Shown here: positions 28,701-40,700 of the stretch, in pieces
How the letters are laid out: each line of letters begins with the position of its first letter
Numbering within the stretch: position 1 is the stretch's first letter
Assembly (NCBI GenBank): GCA_021234535.1
Contig: CM037836.1
Location: forward strand, 32,082,769 to 32,146,768
Source: Stichopus chloronotus
Taxonomy: Eukaryota > Echinodermata > Holothuroidea > Aspidochirotida > Stichopodidae
Reading direction: 5' to 3'
DNA length: 64,000 bases
Made by a program: the position numbers and the translations under genes
The notes under the pieces: generated by a model
Databases searched by the model: none
What the model saw: the letters and a program-made list of their open reading frames with translations, nothing else
Told to the model about the DNA's origin: nothing

Positions 28701-31700
28701 TATTAACTCTAAAAACTGGAAAATTAACTCTAATTGGTAGAGCATTAACGCTGACAACTGATAAATTAGCTCTGATAGGTAGAGCATTTCGTCTTACAAC
28801 TGATAAATTAGCTCTGAAAGGAAGAACCTGGAGCATAGATGACAGTTAAACCATAATTATAATAGCTGAGATGTTAAATCTGACATGATAAGGATTAACT
28901 CTGACAGCTGGAACGTAAGCCTTGATATTCAGCTTAGCCATGCAGCTGTGGCACTAAGCATGCTACCTTCCTTACACGTTATCCGTCGTATTTATACTGT
29001 AGGTAGGTGACTCCCTCAAGGGAAGAAAGAACTTAAGTATAGCTTCTAGCATTTATAGTTTCAAGTGTAGTGAAAAAAAAAAAAATAGATAGGTAGGACA
29101 AAAGTTCTAAAACAAATGTTGGACGATTACACCTAAATGTAATTACGATGTGATTGTGATTACGATTACAATTCCGATTTTGTGATGATTATTAAAATTA
29201 CAGCTAAAATAAAAGTATGTGTTTATTATTGCAATTACATTGTAGTTGCAATTATTTTCTCTTATTTACATCTTCTGTGTATGTGTAAGTACATTTCTGG
29301 GCATTGTGAAAATCAGACAAAGACGAAACATTGATGCAACTCAAGAGGTAATATTTTATTCTAATTTGTATTATTCCTTTTTGATGTAGCACACACATGT
29401 TAAAGTAGTGTTTTTCCAGAGGGGTTTTAGAGGCAGCCTACTAACCAACTGAAAATTACTGTTCCTTTGGAACCGTGAATGCCCCTGAAAGAAATAGCTC
29501 ACCCCCCCCACAAATGGTAGGCTTAGCCAGAGGAAAGTTGCCAGTAGGCTACTGTCACTTCAAATAGAGCCAAAGATAGTCTCTTAGTGGCACCATTTTT
29601 CATCTCAATTATCAAACTTTCTGGAGTTCTAGGTTGAACTCCCCCTGCTTTGCAATTATGAAAGCTTTTCATGTGTGGCTTCCCTCTCCTTTTGAAAATT
29701 TGATTTGTGGATAGTACTGTAAAGATTTATTACTCATGTTACAAACAACGGACTTGTACCATAAGCCCCATAAGGCACTAATTGTACCAATACTGTAGCT
29801 ATTACTAGAAGTCTTATCTACAGGCTCAGGGCAAGTCTTTATCACTGAAGCTTATCTATTTATCATCCTATAAGTGGGGCATAATTTGACTTGAATGTAA
29901 TTTGCCTGACATATTGTCTGCTTGTGTATTACTTTCAATTAGTTTTGTCTTTGCTTGTTTTCTCAGTAATTTTACAGTACACAATTGGTGATCAGATTCA
30001 GAGGAAGGAGTTCCTTGGCCTTCATTTTATTGATGGTGAATGGCACTCCATTCTCCTTCATTTTGGCAACTTAAGAATGGTGACTACGTCCGTCAGCCTC
30101 ATGGTTGATTGTATTCAGAGCAATGATGTTGAACTAAGTGGAAAGTTAAGTCGGATCTTTACAAAGAGCAATATTCCTAGTGCTGTATTTCAGATTGGAG
30201 CTTCTGGAGGAATAAGTGACTTGCCGATGCCAATGAGGGTAAATTTTTTCCCTTTTTTTTTAAGAAGATAAATATCAGCCTTTGATGATGACACAATATT
30301 ATATTTATGTCATTCTGTGACGATGTATTTCTTCAGCTTCATATCCATTGTTGACTTTGCATATTAATTCATTTTGCATATTTTAAATTTGACAAACTCT
30401 TGTAAAACTTAAGAGGATGTTGTGCTATGCATACAAGTATTTAGTTTACATTGATGATAAGGCAATGTTGAAAAAATCAAGTTAGATGAAAGTTGTAAAA
30501 GATAAGTTTAAGAAGATAAATATCAGCCTTTGATGATGACACAATATTATATTTATGTCATTCTGTGACGATGTATTTCTTCAGCTTCATATCCATTGTT
30601 GACTTTGCATATTAATTCATTTTGCATATTTTAAATTTGACAAACTCTTGTAAAACTTAAGAGGATGTTGTGCTATGCATACAAGTATTTAGTTTACATT
30701 GATGATAAGGCAATGTTGAAAAAATCAAGTTAGATGAAAGTTGTAAAATAACAACCAAATTAGCATTATATGCAGATATATGTTTGAAATGCTGTTTGGT
30801 GGGAAGAGAGTATGTTATGCACTGGAGAGGGAGACATATTCACCTGAGACCTCATTGATATAATTCTAGCAATACAAATTTGAAATATTAAACTCTAAAG
30901 AAAGTGGATGATGATCCTTAGTATCATCTTCCCTACATATTTACCACTATTTTAGAGAAGTTTGCAGTACATGTTTAATTTCAGGTGTTGGAAGCAGTTA
31001 TAGCAGTAGATATGGTGGTAACAAAACCAAACTGGATTAATTTGGGTGAAAGTGTTTGATTTTTAACTGGTTGTTTTTTTATATCCTAGGAAACAATTAT
31101 AATCTTTTTTTTTTCAACCTACCACAAAGACTTGTTTTGGCATTGTCAAAATGTTAAAATTACAAGCAAAGTAACTAATTAATGAAAATACTCAATAACA
31201 CAGCCTAGCACCCAAGTTGCTAGGTCACTTCATCAAAATAAACACAAGTAATTCATGGGAAAATATTAATATTATGGTTTGCAATATGAAATTCAGCAAA
31301 GTATTCCATGTTCATTCAAAATGTATACTTATTTATGTTTTCATATGGCATGACGTCAAAGAAATGGTTTGGTGGTCTTATTCTAAGGGTACTTATAAGG
31401 CCTATCATGAAAAGTCATTGTTATCGTAAACTGAAGCAGTCCTTGCACCGACAATGTAACGTAGGTGGATACCTTGAATCAGAAAGATCGTCTGTGGTTA
31501 TTAGTTCTAATTTGTTTTTTTATAAGGAATATCAAAAAATATAAATATTGTGACAATAGCTATCCAGTAGAAAATCAGGCCCTTACTTGTTCTCCACCAT
31601 GTGTAATGCATTGGTTACTGTATGTGAGTGTATGATCATTAATGACATAGCAACGCTAATATGTTCTAGCATGACAATGTACAGTATTTAACTCTAATTG

Positions 31701-34700
31701 TAGATGTGATTATCCAGCAATGGTTTATTTCCATGGAAGCATACAGATGAGCATAAAGCTATGTCTCTTTTCAGGGTACACTTCAAAATCCTGTATTGAT
31801 ATTTGGAGGAGAGAAGAGTGATATTCAAGATTGTTTCCGCTACATTGCAGAGGAACCCCTCTCGGAGGTGACATGTAAGTTAAATTTTGCTGCTTTTGTT
31901 GGGACAGGATACAATATGAGGGAGTTTGGGGCAGGGGACAGTCAGTTCAGGAATGTGGTTTATCATGTAATGTATTTCAGTTTTTATGTTGTACTGTTTA
32001 CTTCCATCTCTTTTCTCCAGTTGCATCTCATGCTGCTTTGATTGAGTCAATCTCCTCACTAACAGATGCAGTGGTGTTGCTCCAATCGCAAATGAGGATT
32101 CAGGTTAGTGTCTTGTTAAGCTGAACTATTTGCAACTCATTAAGGTTATTGTTTTGTTTCTGACGTTAAGTGAATCATCTCAATTAATATTGTCTCTCTA
32201 TTTCTTTTGACATTTTATCTTGTACTGACATGTAGATCTGGTTGTGACCTCGTTGATCTCCTGTCTGCAATGTGGCTGTTACTATTATTCTGCATCAGGG
32301 GTTTTCAAATTCAAACGCCATGTTGTTTCAGTGATGTATCAATATCAAAGTGTGTATCTTATAACATGAAGTCAGATACCAGATGTGTTGTTTGTTCCTT
32401 GCCGAAGATAGGCAAGGAATCTATGTGATGTTGATTTTGGTTTGATGTATATGTGTGCTTATGTGTGTTTGTGTGTAAGTGGAACAACAATCTTGTTAGC
32501 ACTCTAATTTTTGAAGGGAAGGTATGAGATAGATGAAAGTTGGTGTGTGTAAAACTTATAAAGATCTTGGTTGTTTTTGTTTTTGGTGTGGGTCAAAGGT
32601 CATATGAGGTCACCAACAGCCATTATATACATAAGGGATGTTTGCAGTATCTCAGAAACAACATGTTGCATGAACTCTAAACTTGCAGGGTGTTTACTTC
32701 TTTCCAAAATAAATTTGTGGAGGTCTTCTGTGGTCAACGGTCATGTGGGAATAGCAGAGGGCATACAGTGAAAAGCTTGTGAACACTCTGTTTTCAAAGG
32801 GAAAGTAAGCCTGCACTTTACAGGTGGTGCTAAGATGGAGTATGTAAAGACCTTTGTTGGGCTTGGGTTTGGTGCAAATTGAAGGTTATTTGTGTCACCA
32901 GGAGGTGAGATATATTAGCTCACAGCTGGTAGTTTTCTTTTCTCTTTTTGTTGGCAAACAAGTATGTGGTGTTGCCAGCATGCAAAGACCAGCAATCTTG
33001 AAATGTTTCATAAAATTCAGTATTTTTGGTCTCATGAATTTGAATTCTGTGACTTTTAATACAGTGCACAACAGAAAGCAGTGCATACCTTTGTCATCCT
33101 TTTGTTCTAAATCTGTTACTATTTACTGAGCTGTTGTAATTTTAAGTTAAAAATTCCCAAAAGACAAACAATTGTTTTTTTTTTTTTCAATTTGCTGTAC
33201 TAAGATACAATCGCTTGCATACAGAGAGAATTGCTTAGCTTAATAACTGACCATTGACCTTGGGGGTCACTGAGACAGGTATTATCAATCCCAGAGAGAT
33301 CTTTATCCAACAACTGACTCTGTGTATGTCAGTACATCCAGAGAGACAGATTTGTCATGTCAATTTCAATTACCTATGAAGATTTTTTTTTACTGCAAGA
33401 TATGATCAGATAGCAATTATATGTATGTTTTGAGTATTTTCAGCCAGGGAATGAGTCACTGGCAGGCTGTTATGGACTGGACTTCAAAGATATAACTTTA
33501 CCTGTAATATCAATATATATCACTTGCTGGCTGCAGAATTCTTGGTATTCAATTACAAACCTAGAAGGGCATTTGAGGACAACTTCTGTGAATAATGTGA
33601 AATTTCAATTTCGAACTTTTTCCCTAGGACTAGAAAGAGGCTACTATTCTTTAACCTGTCTTAAGGCCTGTCCACACAGGGTGCGTTGCGTTCCGCTCCG
33701 GATACGACATCTTTTTTTTTCCGCATCCTTCCGGATACGTCAAGACGCATGCTTGTCTCTACAGGATGGGTTCACACTACGTCAATTTCGATGCGTCACT
33801 TTGAGATGCATTGTGTAGTTTCCAATGACAATGCATGCTGATTGACAAAAAAGGTGTATTTAAATCGTAGGATGACAAGAAAATTTGAGAATTAAATACA
33901 TACTAGATAGCTGCCCTTGTCATTGGCCATGCTGTACAGCAGTCATCGACAAAAGATGTGCAAGTTTTGTGAAAAAATTTAAAATTTGATTTTATTTTAT
34001 TCCTAAACACATCCAGTTTGTCACAATCTATACTAACTTTGTACAAAAATATTCAAAGTGGGTTTATCTCGATGGGTTTCAGTTAGTGGCGTGCCCTCTC
34101 ATGGAAGTGTCGGGACATGCAGTATGTTGCGTGATCGCCGGCCTGGGAGAGGTGTATTGGTGGAGGGGGTGTCCCCTTCCTCCTTTTAAGGCGTTTGAAA
34201 CATTAGGTGTCCTTGCATGCAATCTGGTGCCACATTAGGTACCTTTTGAAGTAAAATTTGTGTTAAAAAGTTTTTTTTTTTAGGAACAAAACCAAATCGG
34301 CATCAGTGGATCGATTAGAATGAAAATATTCTACAGTCAGAGTCTATCATTATCAAGTTGAGTAGCCCGATGGAGTGAAGTGTTTTTGGCCCAGATCGCT
34401 TGTGGAGGCTCGTGTAGCGCAACGATTGAAGAGAAGGGCCCTATCCCATAAGCCTCGAAGCTCTGCCACTGATTATATACTCTACATTGTATATTATATT
34501 TTCTTGTGTGCCGTGAAATGTCTATGTGCAGCCACGTCTAGTGTCCAGACTTTCCCTGCCTACCGTCCCAACAATGAATACAACTGTTTTTCCACTACCG
34601 AAGTCAATAATATCGCAAGGGTATAGTGGGTACCCAAAGAATCAAAGGCCTACATATACATTCCCAATGTTGTGAAAAAAATGCCCAAAAAATGAGCTTT

Positions 34701-37700
34701 TCTGCTTATTTTACTTATTTTGTGTTTCATTGTGATTTTAAGCTCAAACACAGTACCATTTTGAATCCATATTCCGTTAAATTGCATTTCATGAAAGAAA
34801 AACATGAAAGAAATCAAGTTGACGCATGCTTCTGTACGTCAACTTTGTTTCTGAACGCACATGGACTTTGCCAAAATTTGACGCATCCTTCCGGATGCGT
34901 CAACTTTTTTTTCCGCATCGATCGTGACGGAACGCAACGCATCCTGTGTGGACTGCTCCATTGATTTACGTGCAAAGTGATAAAAGTGACGTACAGTGTC
35001 GTATCCGGATCGGAACACAACGCATCCTGTGTGGACAGGCCTTTACTGCTTTCACCACTTTCAGTTTTGCCACATCACAGGGTATACAGTATATGCATAT
35101 GGAAATGACTTGAGGTGTCAGTCTCACAATAATTTCCCTGGGGCACAGTATCTTAGGAGGGCATTTGGACATTCAAGTATAATAATGGCAAGAAATCACT
35201 AAGTCTATTGGCTTTCTGGTCATTAATGTCTTACATGAATGATTGTTTGATAAAGCACTATCATTTTGTAATAAGCCTATGTAGTTACTTGTACTACGTA
35301 CCAACCTGCTTTGTAATGGAAAGTTCCAACCCTATCAAAAAATGCAGGGGACATGATCAGAAACATCAAGTCATTGATGTTCCCTCGTTATGTATTAATG
35401 TCTTCGGTTTACTAAATTGCAAACCTTCTCATGGCATCACCTACTTAATATTTGGTATGATGCTTTTGTGTGCTGGAAAGGAAGGAGTTTAGTAGCTTTG
35501 TAAATGCAGACATGTCTGTCAGTGCAGTGAGTGCCTATTCTCCAGTTCTAGTAGGCAGTTTTTTCAATCTTGTGACTTTAGAACACCAAATTACTATTCA
35601 TGTGCTTTGTTTCACAGGCAGTTATATCTAGTAGGCTATACTGTCTCAATTGTACATTAATGATATCTCTTGGGGCATACAATGTTGTTCCCTTATATCT
35701 GAGTCATCTTTCTGAATTGAGTCTGAACATCAAGTAACTCTGATGAGTTAGTTGTATATACTTTTGTCTTATAATTTACTGCAGTACAAATCATGTGCTT
35801 GTGCAAGTCCAAGAGTAATTGATCTAGTGTGTGTTTATTATGGTTTAGGGGTGAGTCACACAAGGTTTCTTGACTAACCTTACCCACCTTACCCTTTACA
35901 CATTTAAATTTTGTTAAGGTTGATCCTTCAATCTCCGATCTATTTATATCAAGTGTCATAATGTCACTCTTACTACTCTGCAAAGTACACACTCTGCTCT
36001 GTTTTAGTGACGCTACAGACCCAGTAATGTACCACTTAGTGCATGTATGTCAGTACTCACACGCCACACCGAAAAAGGCTTTCTGTGTCAAAGCCACCTC
36101 AAAGAATTTTTGCTGATAGATTTGAGGCGAGTAAAACTTACATACTTTAACTCGAGTGCTGTACGATAACTTTAAATTATGATCTGCCTGGCATTGATTT
36201 GACAGTGTATGGTTATTATCATCTGCAGGGATTTTTGATTCCGTGTCAATTAACAACATGAGGATCATGGGTGACATTCTAAGCATAAATCACAGATCTT
36301 TTTTTTTTTTTCGACATTGATCTGTTAAGCTAAATAATTCAGGGTTTTTTATATCATAAGGACTTATCCCCCAATGTTTTTTTTCTTCTACTGTTTTTTT
36401 TACTTGTCCCGACTTGATGATATATTCTCACTGTCATTTGAGTAAACATACTTTTGCAATCCTTCTCACAGAATGCTGAGCTGGCAGAATTGGCAACAGC
36501 AATAAGAGAGTGCGGCTGTAAGTACCTTGCAATTGTTACTGTACAGATATGTTGTTGGTGAATATTACCAAAAGAATTTATTGTTAGTACAAAGTAGTAA
36601 TGATGTAAAAGTAACAGAGATGTCTAGTAACAGAACTGTCATTTTGTTGGCATGGTGAAATCTCTTGCACAGCCTTTGCCTTTTGTTGAGAATATTTTTG
36701 CCTTTTTTTTAGCAACATATTGGAACCTTAATATTGTTTGAAGACTGAAACAAAGTTAGATCACTAGAAGAGACTTTTTCAAACTTAAACATGAGTTTTC
36801 CTATTTAGTGTAAGATGTAGCAGTTTAGTTTGTTAGCTGCGTTGATTATAATATTCTTTTATGTAAATCTATTCCTTTATAATGATTTGCTGCCAACTGG
36901 TTTTGGTGATAATCATAATCCATGCACTCGTTGTGGGTGTGTGTGGGTGTGTATTTCTGGCACCTGTTTGTAAACCTCAGGAAGGGAAGTTTGACCTGAA
37001 CTGATATTTTGTGGGATACTGTAAGACACTGGGTACAAGGAAGCCTATTGTTTTTGGTGGAGGTCAGTGGTCATTTAAGGTCAACACAGGTCAGAAAATA
37101 AAGCCTTGTAATCACAATTTCTTCAGTGTGGAGACTTGAACTGACCTCATATTTAGTGTGGTGGTGCCCCGCAATGATTGCAACAAGCCTATAGATCGTT
37201 TTTTTTTTGCAAGTCAAAGGTGACTTGAGGTTGACATGGGTGAAATTACAAAAATTTTATCAAGAAGCAAAGCATGGACAAACTTATGTGTAGTTTATGG
37301 GTGCAACACTGTTGAGGCCAAGTTTCTTTTGTTCTGTGTAGAGTTGGTATGTAGTGCTCTCTATTTTTGTTTCAGTCATATGTTAGAATGCAAAGTTGTA
37401 AAAAAAAGGAAAGGAGAGTGTGGTCACTGTTGCTGTGGTAGCCATCTTACCCAGCAGTAGTCAGGTGTGCCATGATTTACAGTTATCTTGAATTCCATGG
37501 TTGAAGGTCTATGTTGAAGGTCTAAGAATCCTTACAGTTTCTACCAGAAAATATTAGAGAGTCTTTGACTAATTCTAGCGTGTGGTGTAGAAGGACAAAT
37601 GTCGTTCTCGGTCCTTCTTGGAGATGGGAAAATTGTTTCATCAATCGCCGCTCTCCAGTGAGATACATTAAACAATGATGATACCCTTAACTCTGTCTCC

Positions 37701-40700
37701 ATGTTGTCTTTTTTTTTGAGTGAGGATTACGGCAACCACAATAAATACAAATCAGATACACCCAATGAAAATTATTAATCTTGTGATGGCATTGAGATCC
37801 ATCGATGAGAAAAGGTAGGAATGCTCCTTCCTTGCATATTTGGAGGATATATTGACACTTGAGGGAAGTTTACCCTTTCTATGTCTAGAAATATTGTAAG
37901 AAATTGTGGTATATTTAGATGCCTTCAAAGGAAACAAACATTTTTTTCAAGCACTGTTGAGAATATACCAAATTGAAAAGCATTCTAGGGATGGCATTCT
38001 TTAAGTTAGGCCAAATAAACTGTAAGGTGAGTGTATTAATGTTGTAGCAATATTGTGTAGACTGGTATGAACTAAACACTGAAACATTTATACTGTTCTA
38101 CATTACATTCACAAATTTTGTTGTTCTACGATAATCTGGGTAAAGGGGTCATGTGAACTTGGCTTACTAAGAAGTATAAATGTTCCATCTTGTGTCCCCA
38201 AGAAGGGAATCTTTCTGTGATGTTTAAGTGAGATATTACTGTCGTTATTATTAGGTGGTGCGGAACAAGTTAAGACCACATGTGCAGATAACCCTTGCTA
38301 CCCTGAAGTGGCATGCCTGGATATTGAGGATCCAATTACCGGCCAAAGGTCCATTGAATGTGGACCATGTCCAGCTGGTTACCGTGGTGATGGAGTCAAA
38401 TGTGAGGACATAAATGAGGTAATTATTCTGTCTATTAATAGTGGGGGTATTATGTATTGATTTATCAGTTTGTATTTATTGTAATATCTCTCAATAATAA
38501 TGAAGCTAATTTCTATATGACCAAGTCATTAATAATGTGACTGGCAGCATTAAATATGACTTAGCTGCATCTTGTACAAAGAGCCTTTCCCACTAGGTGG
38601 AGTAGTTTATGCAGTCACCTGAGTTTAATAATTGTAGTCATTTTGAATATATTATTTTTCATATCTTACCAGGTAGTGTTAAAGTAATGTTATTGTGAAT
38701 CTTTTCACTATTACAACATATAAACCTCAGTGAGTGAAGGTGCTTCCTTCTTTGAATTTATTTTAGGCAGTCTCTTCCATTAAATGTAAAGTGTATTTTT
38801 GTCTTAAGTTGACGACTGTATGATAATGTTTTTGTTTCAACAGTGTGTGGAAGCATCTCCTTGCTTTGAGAATGTTACTTGTGAAAACAGAGAAGGGGGA
38901 TTCTTTTGCCCTCAGTGTCCGGAAGGACTCAAAGGTGTTGCTATACATGGAGTTGGCTTGGAAGCTGCAAAGAATACCAGACAGGTAGAATGTGTGCTTC
39001 ATGCATTGGGAACTGTCAGATCATTATATTAATCCATGGATCGACAGACACGGAGGATACACTGTACTGTTTTCTGTTATGTTGTTTGTCTGTTCAAAGA
39101 GATGAAAACAAATGCTGAAGGTCTGCAGACCATCACGCTGCTGACTCTCTCATTGGCTGTGATTGTTGATTTTACTTACTGCAGATTGTACACTCAGTAT
39201 ATTTTCATCATTATTGAAAAGTTAAAGTCCCAAAATTGTTCCTTTCCCATCCATTTAGGTTGTAGAAAAGGCTTGTTTATAAAAATGACTCAGTTATTGC
39301 CTTGTAAAATTTCAAAATGTGGAATCTCAATGGCTTTTTCACCTATGAATGAAATGGCTAATCAAGCAGTGGCAGTTATGGTTTAGTGACCAATGAAAGT
39401 TAGTCTTTATCAATTTCTCCCTGGTTATCTCTTCTCAATAGATTAATCGATCGTCTATTTTGTTTTTGTATCACTCATTTTTTTATATCTGGTGTATTCT
39501 GTTCATCTGATGGTGTGAATGTTTTTTCTTCTTGTAATCATTGCCAGCCCTGCACAGATTTAAATGAATGTGAGCTGGAGCCCTCCAGATGCAGAGCCAA
39601 TTCTGTCTGCTACAATTATTATGTAAGTCCTCCCTGTTTTTAATGCCCTTTATTTGTTGCATGTCAGGTTTGTTTTCACTTTCGACCTGGTCACCGTATG
39701 CAACCGTTCTTCTTAATTTGATGTTCATAGTCGAATTTTTATGTTGAAAATGCCTGCAGCTTCACATGCAGAGATCACCTGTTTTGGTTCCCAGCAGGCA
39801 GGCATTAGAATGTAATTTTCATTGATGAATCTGCTTTAACACTGAACATGGTGTTACAAAGGTTGACTTAATAATAAGTAACACACCCTACTGTGCCACT
39901 CTCTGTCTTTCCACGAGCCTTTACGCAAAAAACAGTGAGCTTCATTTTTCTTGTGTATTGACAAACGTTTTTTCCTTGACATTTCTTTCTTAGTATGGTT
40001 TATGCTGAGGTCAACTGAAGGTGATGATTCCAACTCTTTATATTACAAGTTTTTGTTCCGATTTAATCTTGTTTTATCCTATTCTATTTATCCTATTCTG
40101 TTTTATCCCTTTCTGTTTATCCTTTTCTGTTTTATCTTATTCTGTTTATCCTATTTTGTTTCATCCCTTTCTATTTATCCTATTCTGTTTTATCCTATTG
40201 CTCTATTTTATTCTGCTTTATTTTATTCTCTGATTTGCAAGAAGATATACACAGACAATCACTTTTTCCATTTTACAAGTTACACAGTATAGCATCTGTA
40301 TTAGCAGATCTTATATCATCATGAGTAGCCGAGTACATTTCTACTTTGATTCTCATTTCTTTCAGGGCTCATATCACTGTGGAGAATGCCTCCCTGGCTA
40401 TGTTAGTGATGAAGATGATGAGTGTGTGCCAGACAGGATGTGCCCCGATGGTTCTCCAAACGTTTGCCATGAAATGGCTGACTGCATTATTCATAATAGA
40501 GGAATAAAAGTCTGTGAGGTACTTGGTCAATTAGTTTGTTAAGTTACTCTTCAGTGGGCAGTCTGTCTATGAGTTTGCTCTCCCTTGTTCAGTGTCTGTG
40601 AGATTACTGATTTTTGTTCTGTGAAGTCTTCCTTATTCAGTTAGTCTGTGAGGTTTCTCTTCTGTGTGCACTTTTTCTGCAAGGTCACTCTACAGGGTCC

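Noticed and set aside
34411..34461. tRNA-like A and B boxes on the plus strand inside the TIR element
   Set aside because: TAGCGCAACG and CCTCGAAGCTC fit the boxes only loosely and no acceptor stem forms; too weak to list as a tRNA or SINE.
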